A stretch of DNA of 64,000 nucleotides from Lentilactobacillus parabuchneri DSM 5707 = NBRC 107865 (GCF_001435315.1 NZ_AZGK01000002.1:200763-264762); one strand, 5' to 3'. Numbered from the stretch's first letter, positions 35,252 through 45,007 are shown. Program-made: numbers and translations. Notes: generated by a model from the letters alone, not told the origin.

Positions 35252-35475
35252 AAAAATCGTCCCTATCGCATATAACTGCAATAGGGACGATTTTAACCGT
35301 GGTACCACCCAACTTGTGTATTCGAAAATACACCGCTCACTAGAAGATAATGGATTCTAGTTATTGACCATTGTCGTGATATTACGGTATTTCGCCTTCC
35401 TTACCCTGATTGGTTCGCAGCAACCACCAACTTCCTGACACCCAGATAAGAGACTACTTCATGTAATTCGACTTT
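35252..35475 (-). promoter_or_regulatory. T-box riboswitch upstream of nhaC
   Basis: The minus strand carries TGGGTGGTACCACGG (35311-35297) and the terminator AAATCGTCCCTAT with ATAGGGACGATTT plus a T run (35252-35294). Stem I includes GTCG/CGAC and ATTAC/GTAAT at its base and the distal GGTGGTTGCTGCGAACC motif. The bulge UGGU calls for a tRNA with A73. A TAC triplet at 35389-35387 is the likeliest specifier (Tyr); ATC at 35380-35378 is an alternative. The element is firm and the amino acid is tentative. The rest of the gap to 35755 is AT-rich, with GATAAT/ATTATC at 35686-35705. Confidence 0.9.
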
Positions 35476-35761
35476 AATTATTAAAATGAGTATAAAACTC
35501 GGTGAGAGAAATTGCAAGAAATGTTTTCTGAATCACATCCAGATCAAAATAAGCCCTCAAAATAGTGATTTGATAAATAATGTAAAGAAATCTAACATAA
35601 TTCCCTAATATTATCGAAAAAGAAACCGTTTTAACCTCATAAAACAATAAAATGTAAGCAAAACTAACATCAGAGCTTGAATTGTGATAATATAAGTCCA
35701 TTATCATTAGAACATTTTAATCTAAATCTTATGTTGCTCTTATTTTTCAAGGAGGATGCCT

Positions 35762-37153
35762 ATGAAGTCAAAAATTCAAGAGAATCAAGATGGAACCATG
35801 CGGGCGCTTAGCAACCGACATGTACAAATGATCGCAATTGGAGGAACAATTGGAACGGGGTTATTTCTGGGGTCTGGTAGCACCATTAGTAAGACTGGCC
35901 CATCTGTAATGTTGATTTATTTAGTCCTCGGGGTATTTTTCTTCTTTATGATGCGAGGAATTGGGGAAATGTTTTATTCTGATCCATCTCAACATACCTT
36001 TGTTTCGTTTATCTCTCGTTATCTAGGGCCAACAGTTGGTCATTTTACCGGCTGGACGTATTGGATCGGATTAGTCTTCGTTTGTATGGCTGAATTAAGT
36101 GCCACCGCCACATATGTAAAATTCTGGTTCCCACAATTTCCGGCTTGGATCACTGAACTTATCTTTTTAGCCATTCTTGGCAGCATCAATTTGATTGCTG
36201 CTCGCTTGTTTGGGGAAGCTGAATTCTGGTTTGCGATGATTAAAATCGTTGCGATTTTAGCATTGATCTTTACTGGAATCTTTATGATGGTCTCCCATTC
36301 TGTTACGCCACTTGGACACGCATCGTTGGGCAACATTTTTAGTAACTTTCAGTTGTTCCCGCATGGCCCGATCAACTTTATCGCTGCCTTCCCAATGGTT
36401 TTCTTCGCCTTCATGGGAATTGAATTTGTCAGTATCACAATTGGTGAAGCCAAGTCACCGCAAACGGTCATCAAAAAAGCCGTTAATGAAACGTTGATTC
36501 GAATTTTGATTTTCTACATTGGTGCGTTGACGATTATCATGGGCATCATCCCTTGGTCCTCAATTACGCCAAACAGCAGCCCGTTCGTTCAAGTTTTAAA
36601 GCTGGCTGGATTACCGGCCGCTGCGGCTGTGATTAACTTCGTTGTTTTAACTTCAGCTGCGTCATCGTTGAATAGTTGCCTGTTCTCAGCTGGTCGTCAT
36701 TTCTATCAGTTAGCCACAGAAGTTCCCGAAGATAGTTGGATGCGCAAGCACTTCGCCAAAATTTCTCGAAATGGTGTTCCAGCTGCCGCCATCATTTTCT
36801 CTGCGTCACTGGTTTTGATTACGCCACTGATTAGTTTGACCAACGGCTTAGCTTCTGTCTTTACAATTGTGACTGGGATTTCCAGTGATATGTACATCAT
36901 CGTTTATACACTGGCAATGCTGGCCCACAGAAAATATCGTCAATCACAAGACTTTTTGCCCAACGGCTTCTTAATGCCGGCATATAAAATTATGAGTCCC
37001 TTGACGATTGCCTTTTTCGTTATTATCTTCGGTTCACTGTTCTTTGTTCCAGAAGATATCATCGGCGCTGTCGGTGCCATTATTTGGACAGTGGTCTTTG
37101 GTGGTGTAACCTATTTGCATCAACGAAAATTAGTTCCAAATACCGATCAGTAA
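35762..37153 (+). CDS. Amino acid permease (APC superfamily)
   Basis: The 463-residue transporter has twelve hydrophobic helices and the amino-acid transporter signature MRALSNRHVQMIAIGGTIGTGLFLGSG at the N-terminus, followed by FMGIEFVSITIGEAKSPQ. It is closest in appearance to the CycA/AapA/GabP branch that carries small neutral amino acids. The ATG at 35762 lies 6 bases after GGAGG; the ATG at 35756 abuts it. It is divergent from the T-box-controlled nhaC. The substrate cannot be fixed from sequence. Confidence 0.88.
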   Translation: MKSKIQENQDGTMRALSNRHVQMIAIGGTIGTGLFLGSGSTISKTGPSVMLIYLVLGVFFFFMMRGIGEMFYSDPSQHTFVSFISRYLGPTVGHFTGWTYWIGLVFVCMAELSATATYVKFWFPQFPAWITELIFLAILGSINLIAARLFGEAEFWFAMIKIVAILALIFTGIFMMVSHSVTPLGHASLGNIFSNFQLFPHGPINFIAAFPMVFFAFMGIEFVSITIGEAKSPQTVIKKAVNETLIRILIFYIGALTIIMGIIPWSSITPNSSPFVQVLKLAGLPAAAAVINFVVLTSAASSLNSCLFSAGRHFYQLATEVPEDSWMRKHFAKISRNGVPAAAIIFSASLVLITPLISLTNGLASVFTIVTGISSDMYIIVYTLAMLAHRKYRQSQDFLPNGFLMPAYKIMSPLTIAFFVIIFGSLFFVPEDIIGAVGAIIWTVVFGGVTYLHQRKLVPNTDQ

Positions 37154-37198
37154 CTCGTCAAATTTGATCAAAATCCTAATGTTTATTCCAAGTCACAC

Positions 37199-37232
37199 GA
37201 AACCCGACATCCCAAGTTGTCGGGTTTTTATA
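37199..37232 (+). terminator. Intrinsic terminator after the permease
   Basis: AACCCGACA and TGTCGGGTT form a 9-bp stem around TCCCAAGT, followed by TTTTAT. Confidence 0.85.
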
Positions 37233-37387
37233 TGTCGTATCACGATTAGTTATTAACAGAGATCTTCAATCGTTTACGTATCTAACTAATAGCGGGCAGG
37301 TGCTGAAGTTCACAAAACCTTCAAATAATAGACTTGCGAATTTATGGTAAAATAAGACCATTAAGCTATTGATGAAGAGGAATTAAT

Positions 37388-39400
37388 ATGAAAAATTGGT
37401 TCACAAACAACCGTGGCGATTTACCACCATTTGTTCATAACCGACGCCTCAGACGAATTATGATGTTTATTTCATTAATTGTCATCTATGGCATCGTGAT
37501 TTCGTTTTTATATAACCTCGTGGCTTCAATCATTTTAATCGTGATCAGTGTTGTGGGTCTGATTTTTACCATCGTGATGATGAATGAAATTAGTTCGGAT
37601 ACCAATCGATATATCACTGACCTGTCTTATCGAATCCATCGGGGGGAAGAAGAATCCCTTCTTGAGATGCCGATTGGGGTTATGATTTTAAATGAGCACG
37701 GGTTAGTCGAATGGGTCAATCCCTACCTGATTAAGTACTTTAAAGAGGAAAACCTACTGGGCCGCAATTTGAACGATGTTGATCATGATTTTCAGCAGTT
37801 GATTATCAAGTATGAGGAGTCAGACGAATTTCACACGATTACTTGGCATGATCATAAATTTACCATGCTGGTTCAAAAAGAGTACAACTCCGTTTATCTG
37901 ATGGACATCACGCGCTACGCCAACTTGGAAGAACGTTATAACGAAGAACAGATTTCCGTTGGTCAGATTTTCTTGGATAACTACGATGAGATTACCCAGT
38001 CGATGACCGACCAGGAAATTTCTAATTTAAGTAACTATGTTACCAATGAGTTGGCTACTTGGTCGCAGAAATACGGGATGTATCTCAAACAAATTGATGA
38101 TGACCACTTTTTCTTGTTGGCGTATGCCAAATCACTGACGGCCATTGAAAATGACAAATTCAATATTTTGGATACCGTCCGTGAAACGACTTCCAAGCAA
38201 AACTTCCCGTTAACCTTGAGTATTGGGATTGCCTATGGTGAAGATGATTTGAACAACTTGGCTGACCAAGCACAAAGCAATCTTGATTTGGCATTGGGCC
38301 GTGGCGGTGACCAAGTGGTTGTTAAATCCCTTGACGGCACCGCGCGCTTCTATGGCGGTAAGACCAATCCAATGGAGAAGCGGACCCGAGTTCGGGCACG
38401 GATGATTTCTCAAGCCTTAAACGAATTGATGAGCGACTCTGATCAAGTCTTTGTCCAAGGCCACACCCGACCGGATATGGATTCTTTAGGTGCCTGTCTG
38501 GGTATTCGGCGAATTGCTCAAATGAACAATAAAAAGTGCTGGATCGTCCTTGATAAGGAAAAGGTCCACTCGGATATTCAAAGATTGCTGGAAGCGACCA
38601 AGAAGTATCCAGAAATTGCCGATTCAATCATTACGCCGTCTGAAGCAATGGCCAAAGTGACCGATAGCAGCATGTTGATCATGGTCGACCACTCCAAGCC
38701 AACGATTAGTATTTCAGAGGATTTGTACAAGCGGATGTCGTCTAAAGTGGTCATCATTGACCACCATCGCCGTGGCGAAGAGTTCCCTGAAAATCCAATG
38801 CTGGTCTACATCGAACCATACGCTTCCTCAACCTGTGAGTTGATTACTGAAATGTTTGAATATCAGCCACACGAAGAAGAACCAATCAACCGAATTGAAG
38901 CGACTGCTATGTTAACTGGGATCTTTATTGATACCCAACGCTTCTCAATGCGAACCGGTACCAGAACCTTTGATGCTGCCAGCTACCTGCGTTCTGCCGG
39001 CGCTGATTCCGATGAGATGCAGCAGTTTATGAAGGAAAATATTGATAGTTACCTGCAACGCAACCACTTGATATCCAAAGTTGAATTTTTCCACAAGGAT
39101 ATGGCGTTGATTGTTGGTGAAGATGATCAAGTGTACGATCCGGTCACTGCGGCTCAAGCCTGTGACTCGCTGCTGACAATGTCTGGTGTTGACGCATCAT
39201 TTATCATCACCAAGCGTTCCGATGGCAAAGTTGGTGTGTCGGCCCGAAGTACAGGGGCGGTTAACGTTCAGATCATTATGGAACGAATGGGCGGCGGCGG
39301 TCACCTTTCAAGCGGGGCTACTCAGCTTGAAGACAAGACAATTGAAGACGTCAAGAAATTGTTGCTTGAAACGATCGATCATATCGATGATAATGAATAA
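37388..39400 (+). CDS. gdpP: Cyclic-di-AMP phosphodiesterase GdpP
   Basis: The 670-residue protein has two N-terminal membrane helices (about 22-65), a PAS-like domain (85-150) and a degenerate GGDEF domain (150-310). The DHH/DHHA1 phosphodiesterase follows, with GHTRPDMDSLGACLG, MVDHSK, IIDHHRRGEEF and GGGGHLSSGA. It degrades c-di-AMP to pApA and so influences cell-wall and osmotic balance. GAAGAGGAATTA precedes the ATG. The order gdpP-rplI-dnaB is conserved in Firmicutes. Confidence 0.97.
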   Translation: MKNWFTNNRGDLPPFVHNRRLRRIMMFISLIVIYGIVISFLYNLVASIILIVISVVGLIFTIVMMNEISSDTNRYITDLSYRIHRGEEESLLEMPIGVMILNEHGLVEWVNPYLIKYFKEENLLGRNLNDVDHDFQQLIIKYEESDEFHTITWHDHKFTMLVQKEYNSVYLMDITRYANLEERYNEEQISVGQIFLDNYDEITQSMTDQEISNLSNYVTNELATWSQKYGMYLKQIDDDHFFLLAYAKSLTAIENDKFNILDTVRETTSKQNFPLTLSIGIAYGEDDLNNLADQAQSNLDLALGRGGDQVVVKSLDGTARFYGGKTNPMEKRTRVRARMISQALNELMSDSDQVFVQGHTRPDMDSLGACLGIRRIAQMNNKKCWIVLDKEKVHSDIQRLLEATKKYPEIADSIITPSEAMAKVTDSSMLIMVDHSKPTISISEDLYKRMSSKVVIIDHHRRGEEFPENPMLVYIEPYASSTCELITEMFEYQPHEEEPINRIEATAMLTGIFIDTQRFSMRTGTRTFDAASYLRSAGADSDEMQQFMKENIDSYLQRNHLISKVEFFHKDMALIVGEDDQVYDPVTAAQACDSLLTMSGVDASFIITKRSDGKVGVSARSTGAVNVQIIMERMGGGGHLSSGATQLEDKTIEDVKKLLLETIDHIDDNE

Positions 39401-39439
39401 AGGTATTTAAATTTTTGAGGATAGTAGGAGTGATCTGTT

Positions 39440-39892
39440 ATGAAAGTTATTTTTCTGCAAGATGTCCGTGGCAAAGGTAAGCGCGGGGAAGTTAAAGAAG
39501 TTCCTGACGGCTATGCTCAAAACTTTCTGATTAAAAATGGAAAGGCAAAGGCAGCCACCAGAGCCGCTATGAGCCAACTCAAAGGTCAACAAAAGGCCGA
39601 AGAGAAGCGCGAGGAAGAAGAGCTTGAAGAATCTAAGAAATTAAAGGCAATGCTGGAAGATGACAAAACAGTCGTTGAACTGAAGGCAAAGTCGGGAACG
39701 GATGGCCGTTTATTTGGCTCAATTCCAAGTAAGCAGATTGCGACTGCCTTGGAAAAGCAATTCGGTGTCAAATTAGATAAGCGAAAGATTGAATTACCAG
39801 AACCAATCAAGGTCGCCGGTTATACCAACGTTCCTGTTAAGCTCCACGCTGAAGTGACGGCTAAGATTCGGGTCCACGTTTCTGAGAAATAG
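39440..39892 (+). CDS. rplI: 50S ribosomal protein L9
   Basis: The 150-residue protein begins [20 protein letters not shown] and includes [16 protein letters not shown], the L9 signature, followed by the charged connecting helix and the C-terminal domain with [12 protein letters not shown]. It starts 39 bases after gdpP and is probably co-transcribed with it. Confidence 0.98.
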   Translation: MKVIFLQDVRGKGKRGEVKEVPDGYAQNFLIKNGKAKAATRAAMSQLKGQQKAEEKREEEELEESKKLKAMLEDDKTVVELKAKSGTDGRLFGSIPSKQIATALEKQFGVKLDKRKIELPEPIKVAGYTNVPVKLHAEVTAKIRVHVSEK

Positions 39893-39953
39893 TGACCGCC
39901 AGTAAGAAATTTTGATGACCAACGATTGATAAAGGTTGTCAGTTAAGCCAATA

Positions 39954-40001
39954 AAGTGATGCATTCCAGATTTTTGGAATTGATCATTTTGTTGGCTTAA
40001 A
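39954..40001. repeat. Stem-loop between rplI and dnaB
   Basis: AAGCCAA, AAA, TGA and ATTCC on the left match GGAAT, TCA, TTT and TTGGCTT on the right, giving a 48-base imperfect hairpin with no T run. It might be a processing site or a weak attenuator between rplI and dnaB. The function is unknown. Confidence 0.45.
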
Positions 40002-40113
40002 TTCTGGCTTGAAAAATGGTTTATCTTGCCATCTTCAAACCATGCGAGAAATTTGTTGTTCTGTGCTACAATTTAACTATTGTATTTAACGTGAACGAAT
40101 TTGGGGAATAAAC

Positions 40114-41496
40114 ATGAGCAATGAGTTTGTAAACGAGTTACCACCACAAAATATTGATGCCGAAAAGGCGGTCCTGGGATCGATTTTTCTGAGCACGGAT
40201 GCTTTGGTTGAGTCGATGGAGTTCTTGGAACCCGACGACTTTTACAAGCATGCCCACCAGATTATTTACAAGGACATGGTGGAACTCAATGATCGTGATG
40301 AAGCTATTGATGTGGTGACGATCACGAACATTTTAACTGAACAAAATAACTTGGAAGACGTTGGCGGAATGGAATATATCGCCGATTTGGCGGGTTCTGT
40401 GCCAACGGCTGCCAATGTCACCTACTACGCGAAAATCGTCAAGGACAAGGCCATTTTACGGCGTCTGATTCAAACGGCGACTAACATCGTCACCAATAGT
40501 TACAATACCGATGATGATGTGACAACTGTTTTGGATGATGCTGAACGAGACATCATGAACGTGGCGGAGAACCGGACTCAGTCTGGCTTTAAGCCGATCA
40601 AAGAAGTCTTGAATAACGCCTTTAATGAAATTGACCGGTTGTCTCAAGAGGGCGATGCGGTCACAGGGCTATCTACCGGCTATCCCGAGCTGGATAAGAT
40701 TACCACTGGTTTGCACAGCGATGAGCTGGTCATTTTAGCAGCCCGGCCAGCCGTTGGTAAAACTGCCTTTGCCTTGAACCTGGCACAAAATGTCGGGACT
40801 AAGACTGACAAAACCGTCGCCATTTTTAGCTTGGAAATGAGTGCCGAATCCTTGGTTAACCGGATGCTTTGTGCTGAAGGCAGTATCGATGCCAACCATC
40901 TGCGGACTGGTCAGTTAACCGAAGACGAATGGCAGAACCTGGTTGTGGCTATGGGCAGTCTGTCCCGTGCCAATATTTATATGGACGATACAGCCGGGAT
41001 CAAAATGTCTGAAATCCGTGCCAAATGTCGTCGGTTGGCTAAAGAAACCGGTAACTTGGGCTTAGTGGTTGTCGATTACCTGCAGTTGATTGAAGGTAGT
41101 AACGCCGAAAACCGCCAACAAGAAGTTTCCGGAATTTCCCGTCAGTTGAAGAAATTGGCTAAAGAACTGCATGTTCCTGTCATTGCTCTGTCCCAGCTTT
41201 CTCGTGGGGTTGAGCAGCGTCAAGATAAGCGACCAGTCTTGTCAGATATTCGTGAGTCAGGGTCAATCGAACAGGATGCCGATATCGTTGCCTTTCTTTA
41301 CCGTGATGATTATTATCGGGATGAAGATGACGACAGCGATGATTCTGGTTCTGAGAATGAAGACGATGAGAACAATGTCGGTGAAGTGGAAGTTATTATT
41401 GAAAAGAACCGATCGGGCCCTCGTGGAACGGTCAAATTGCTGTTTGTGAAATCGTATAATAAGTTTTCGTCGATTTCGTATGCTCAGCAACAGTAG
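40114..41496 (+). CDS. dnaB: Replicative DNA helicase
   Basis: The 460-residue DnaB-type helicase (called DnaC in Bacillus) has the N-terminal primase-interaction domain beginning LPPQNIDAEKAVLGS. The RecA-like motor carries Walker A AARPAVGKTAFALN, VVDYLQLIEG, ALSQLSRGVEQR and DIRESGSIEQDADIV. The C-terminal region has an acidic Asp/Glu/Ser insertion before EVIIEKNRSGPRGTV. It unwinds DNA at the fork. The promoter is probably in the 220-base spacer upstream. Confidence 0.98.
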   Translation: MSNEFVNELPPQNIDAEKAVLGSIFLSTDALVESMEFLEPDDFYKHAHQIIYKDMVELNDRDEAIDVVTITNILTEQNNLEDVGGMEYIADLAGSVPTAANVTYYAKIVKDKAILRRLIQTATNIVTNSYNTDDDVTTVLDDAERDIMNVAENRTQSGFKPIKEVLNNAFNEIDRLSQEGDAVTGLSTGYPELDKITTGLHSDELVILAARPAVGKTAFALNLAQNVGTKTDKTVAIFSLEMSAESLVNRMLCAEGSIDANHLRTGQLTEDEWQNLVVAMGSLSRANIYMDDTAGIKMSEIRAKCRRLAKETGNLGLVVVDYLQLIEGSNAENRQQEVSGISRQLKKLAKELHVPVIALSQLSRGVEQRQDKRPVLSDIRESGSIEQDADIVAFLYRDDYYRDEDDDSDDSGSENEDDENNVGEVEVIIEKNRSGPRGTVKLLFVKSYNKFSSISYAQQQ

Positions 41497-41518
41497 ATTT
41501 CATCTCAAATGTTGTTCA

Positions 41519-41558
41519 AAGCGGCCTTTTAGAAATTTTCCATTGGCCGTTTTTTAAT
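41519..41558 (+). terminator. Intrinsic terminator after dnaB
   Basis: GCGGCC and GGCCGT flank an AT-rich loop and are followed by six T. Downstream, TTGGCA and TATAAT (41591-41596 and 41615-41620) form a probable promoter for the next gene. Confidence 0.65.
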
Positions 41559-41667
41559 ACCGTTATTTGTAAGATTCTTCTATGTCAGATATTTGGCAAG
41601 AATTTCGATGATTAGGTATAATCAGACTTGAGAACAAGTGTGAATTGGTTTAAATGGAGGGGCTTTT

Positions 41668-42565
41668 ATGACAAAACGGCTTAAGATTGGAATTTTGGTA
41701 GTGACTTTTTCTACTCACCCTTGGTATTTCAAGCGCCAGTCAGGCGAAAAGTAAAATTAAAGTTTATTGGGATAATCATGATGATCGATTGGATACAACA
41801 CATATGTACACGGCTCCAGCAATTCAGAAGGATCAACAAACCGATTACATGTGGAACTTTAAGCATAACAAGCGAATTCATAAACTAAACAACTATAAGT
41901 ACACCGAATGGAATTTGTATGGTGCTGTTTCAGTTACAACTAAGCATGGAAAGGGTATCTATTATAAGATTAGTAACGCCGATCAATCGGTTCGTGGACT
42001 TGTCCATCATAAATATGTGACCAGAGCTTTGGCTAAGAATGTTAATTCATTTACTAGTGATGCTGAATACATTAACTATTTAAAGACGGCACCATCTCAA
42101 AAACTCGCTAGACAGATTTTGAATCTATTCCCGAATAGTCAAGTGAGCCTGGACTTATCAAAGAAAGTTGCTACATTGAACGGTCGGAATTCTCGAACGG
42201 GAGTAATGGCACTTACTGGATTTACCAATAAATTAGATTTCGGGGCAAGCAGCTTGACTTTCTTAGGTAATCGATCGGAAAACTATAGAGGATATAAACA
42301 CTTTGGTTCAAATCCAACGTCTTTTCTATGGAGAACGTATCTATTACCAGCTACTGGCCGAGTAAATGCAGTTTCTAAAATGCTTGATGCAGCGGGTTAT
42401 ACTGCTGAAAAACGAGCTAATATGGGAAATTATCAACTAGGAATTTGTATTTACGACGAGGTGGGTGACCAAGATAATCACAAAAATGATACACTTATAC
42501 ATTTTGGGGGTTCACCATCGTTTTGTTTAATTTATAACGTTGTCCTGGGAGAAAAAGAAAGTTAG
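41668..42565 (+). pseudogene. Secreted protein of unknown function, frameshifted in its signal peptide
   Basis: An ATG at 41668 with a strong GGAGGGG site opens MTKRLKIGILVVTF, but this frame stops after 28 residues. Removing one T from the five-T run at 41706-41710 gives MTKRLKIGILVVTFLLTLGI and then SSASQAKSKIKVYWDN, a perfect signal peptide leading into the 258-codon frame that ends at 42565. The gene is therefore intact apart from one extra base, either a real mutation, a slippage-prone switch or a sequencing error. The mature part is rich in Tyr, Asn, Lys and His and matches no family I recognise. It has its own promoter. Confidence 0.72.
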
Positions 42566-42695
42566 TAAGACTGTACTCAATACGTGAGGCCGATTTTAGG
42601 AGAAATCACGAACTGTGTTTAGCTTATACAGCTAAAATTGGGTCCATAGTCATAAACCCCTTCAGAGAAATATTTCCTTATATTGTGAAGTTAAA

Positions 42696-42755
42696 TTAAA
42701 AAAAGGCTGTCCGCCACATCATCCTATCGAGGGATGTAGCGGACAGCCTTTTCTA
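42696..42755. terminator. Bidirectional terminator, copy 1 of a repeat
   Basis: AAAAAGGCTGTCCGC and GCGGACAGCCTTTT form a strong stem around CACATCATCCTATCGAGGGA. A near copy of stem and loop lies at 44886-44936. It ends the YhgE-like gene (minus strand) and possibly the secreted-protein gene. Confidence 0.85.
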
Positions 42756-42779
42756 GTTTTATGGGTCCAGAATTACAAG

Positions 42780-44084
42780 CTAAAACTTTGCTGGAATAAC
42801 CGCAGCCAGTCCACGGCGTTCTTTTCCACGGTAGCCAATCCAGACTGCCAGAGCACCTATCACGAGGCCACTCAGGGCCACCCACCAGAGGGTTTGTTCG
42901 AATGCGCCGGTATTACCGAGACCGGCCATTGTATTAAAACTGCTGTAAATGTTTTGATACATAGGGGTTGTTTCGCTCAGGAACTTGTAAAAACTGGTCA
43001 TTGCTGCTCGAGGCAATGTACCCCCACCTGCCATAATTTGCAGAATGAATAGTGGTAGCTGAATCAGCAAGCTTGGCAGCCCGCCAAATAGGAGTGCTAA
43101 GCCACTTGTTAACTCGAAGACTGCGAAGTCATATAGGTAGTTGTGCCAGAGCAGCCCAGCGAAAGTCCCACCATCAAAGCTGACCAGGCAACGCAGTGCA
43201 CTGATGGTTAATACTGCTAAGACGAAGGTTGAGATAATGCCGGTGATCTGTAAGCCAATGAAGGTTTTCCATTTTCCAGCGATAAAGCGCACCGACATGA
43301 AGGTCATGATTGAGATAATTGAAGCAATCATCAACCCCAGGTATTGGCCCATCGAAATAAACATTGGCGCCATTTGGTGCTGCATATTCTGCTGCTTAGT
43401 TCCTAACATATCCGTCGAAGATTTAGCAGTGATATTAAATGGTGCCGCCATCTTGGTGGCCTGAGCCATCACCTGCTTTTGAATCTTTGGTTGAACTTGG
43501 GCCTGGACTTGTTTTTGAATCTGTTTCTGGTTAACTGCCTGCCCTTTTGAAGCGGCCATCGCCTTTTGCATGGCAGTTTTCATTCCAGCCGCCATTGCCG
43601 GTTTCATCAGCTTCGGTACCAGTTGCTTGGCGTACATGCCCACAAGTGATTGCTGGGTCAATTCTGCATTGACGGTACTTTGGATGCGCGAGATTAACGA
43701 CTGATTAACATTGGTCTGCACCATACTGTTGGCATTGTTGACCACGAAGTTTACCGTTGGTCGATTGCCTGCACGAACATCCTTATTAAAACCGTCGGGA
43801 ATCACGACGGCAAGAGAAGCTTTTCGAACCTTGATCTGTTGCTTCGCACGACTGAGACTACTTACCGTTGAGACGTGTTTGAATGGCAAATTGTCCTTCA
43901 GACCGGCAGCGACTTTGTCTGAGATCTGCTGCTTGTCTTGATTAACGATGACGACTGGTAAGTTTTGCCCATTGGATGGCATGTGTTTAAACGCCGGCAA
44001 GACGCAAAAAACAAATGAAATTGCTATGAAACTGGCGACGAGCATCCCAAGCCAGCTAAATTTATTTGAAAACCATTTTGACAT
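42780..44084 (-). CDS. YhgE/Pip-like ABC-2-type membrane protein
   Basis: The 434-residue protein has one N-terminal helix (WLGMLVASFIAISFVFCVLPAF). A large extracellular region (about 40-240) follows, with VVIVNQDKQQ, LAVVIPDGF and a Gln/Lys/Val-rich stretch (QKQIQKQVQAQVQPKIQKQV). Five C-terminal helices complete it. This layout matches the YhgE/Pip and ABC-2 permease-like family. Members include phage-infection proteins and putative exporters. The ATG at 44084 follows AGGAGG; the longer reading is unlikely. It is divergent from a TetR gene across an operator-like palindrome, so it is probably the regulated efflux gene. Confidence 0.82.
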   Translation of the reverse strand: MSKWFSNKFSWLGMLVASFIAISFVFCVLPAFKHMPSNGQNLPVVIVNQDKQQISDKVAAGLKDNLPFKHVSTVSSLSRAKQQIKVRKASLAVVIPDGFNKDVRAGNRPTVNFVVNNANSMVQTNVNQSLISRIQSTVNAELTQQSLVGMYAKQLVPKLMKPAMAAGMKTAMQKAMAASKGQAVNQKQIQKQVQAQVQPKIQKQVMAQATKMAAPFNITAKSSTDMLGTKQQNMQHQMAPMFISMGQYLGLMIASIISIMTFMSVRFIAGKWKTFIGLQITGIISTFVLAVLTISALRCLVSFDGGTFAGLLWHNYLYDFAVFELTSGLALLFGGLPSLLIQLPLFILQIMAGGGTLPRAAMTSFYKFLSETTPMYQNIYSSFNTMAGLGNTGAFEQTLWWVALSGLVIGALAVWIGYRGKERRGLAAVIPAKF

Positions 44085-44108
44085 TTTGATGATCCTCCTT
44101 AAAATAAC

Positions 44109-44124
44109 GAATGAACGCTCATTC
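44109..44124. promoter_or_regulatory. TetR-type operator palindrome
   Basis: GAATGA and TCATTC flank ACGC, giving a 16-base palindrome of the type bound by TetR repressors (AATGANCGNTCATT). It lies 25 bases upstream of the YhgE-like start, between it and the divergent tetR gene. Confidence 0.65.
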
Positions 44125-44228
44125 ATTTTGTAACGATGTAAGAATAATCTTTTTACATGTGAATGTCAAACAAAATTTGAAAAGCGATTCAAAGTCCGCT
44201 AAACTAAAAACGAAATGAGGTGCGAGTC

Positions 44229-44882
44229 GTGGCTGATGCAGAGAATGATTTTCAAGAACTATATAAAGAGACCTTGAAGAAGATGGATGGGTTGACTGAC
44301 AAGCAGAAACAAATCTTGCAGGCAGCTTTGGATCTATTTTCTTCCCAAGGCTTTAGTGAGACTTCCAGTGCCCAGATTGCTGATCGTGCTGGCGTTGCTG
44401 TCGGATCAGTGTACCAGCGTTTTCAAAATAAGCAGGCGTTATTGGTAGCAGTCTTGGCGCCCTTACTAGACGATGTGCTTCCTAAAGCAGTGGATGAATT
44501 TGGCCGATCGGTGTTTACGCAGCCGTTCAATGATGTCCAAAGCTTTGTTGAGGCGATTGTCCCTGATCGGTTGCGTTTTATTGACCAGAATTTTGCATCT
44601 TTGAAGCTTTTAGTTGGCCAAGTGATTGTCGATGACCAAGGGCTGATCAAGCAATTGAACACGGCATTTGGGACGCATATGTCTCAGTATCTGGTACCAA
44701 ATATTCAGCGGCTTCAGCAGGCTGGCAAGATGGTTGATCTGCCGGAAAAATACATTATCCAGTATTTATTTTCGACTGTAATTGGATATTTGGGCAAACG
44801 AATACTGGGGATGCCGGTTGATATTAAGAGTGAGATCCAGTATGCGACTGCATTTTTGACTAATGGACTGAGAAATTCATAA
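44229..44882 (+). CDS. TetR family transcriptional regulator
   Basis: The 217-residue protein has the helix-turn-helix at about residues 25-70 (ILQAALDLFSSQGFSETSSAQIADRAGVAVGSVYQRFQNKQALL). A ligand-binding helical domain follows. GTG 44229 is 8 bases after ATGAGG and is preferred to the GTG at 44220. It is divergent from the YhgE-like gene, which it probably represses through the palindrome at 44109. The ligand is unknown. Confidence 0.88.
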   Translation: MADAENDFQELYKETLKKMDGLTDKQKQILQAALDLFSSQGFSETSSAQIADRAGVAVGSVYQRFQNKQALLVAVLAPLLDDVLPKAVDEFGRSVFTQPFNDVQSFVEAIVPDRLRFIDQNFASLKLLVGQVIVDDQGLIKQLNTAFGTHMSQYLVPNIQRLQQAGKMVDLPEKYIIQYLFSTVIGYLGKRILGMPVDIKSEIQYATAFLTNGLRNS

Positions 44883-44885
44883 AAA

Positions 44886-44936
44886 ATAAGCTGTCCGTCA
44901 CATCCTATCGAGGGATGCAAACGGACAGCTTTGTTA
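44886..44936. terminator. Bidirectional terminator, copy 2 of a repeat
   Basis: AAGCTGTCCGT and ACGGACAGCTT pair around CACATCCTATCGAGGGATG, almost the same loop as at 42696-42755. It ends the tetR gene. Confidence 0.8.
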
Positions 44937-44944
44937 TTTTTGGA

Positions 44945-44992
44945 TAAAAAAATAACAACCACGGCTACAAGTAGCTGCGTGATTGTTATTTA
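44945..44992 (-). terminator. Intrinsic terminator after tRNA-Lys
   Basis: On the minus strand AATAACAATCACG and CGTGGTTGTTATT form a stem around GCAGCTACTTGTAGC, followed by six T. It lies 17 bases after the tRNA 3' end. Confidence 0.85.
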
Positions 44993-45007
44993 ATGGTATG
45001 TAATTGA

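Noticed and set aside
35474-35707. Minus-strand ORF of 77 codons in the nhaC-permease gap
   Set aside because: Very AT-rich, no ribosome site, overlaps the probable promoter region of the T-box transcript.
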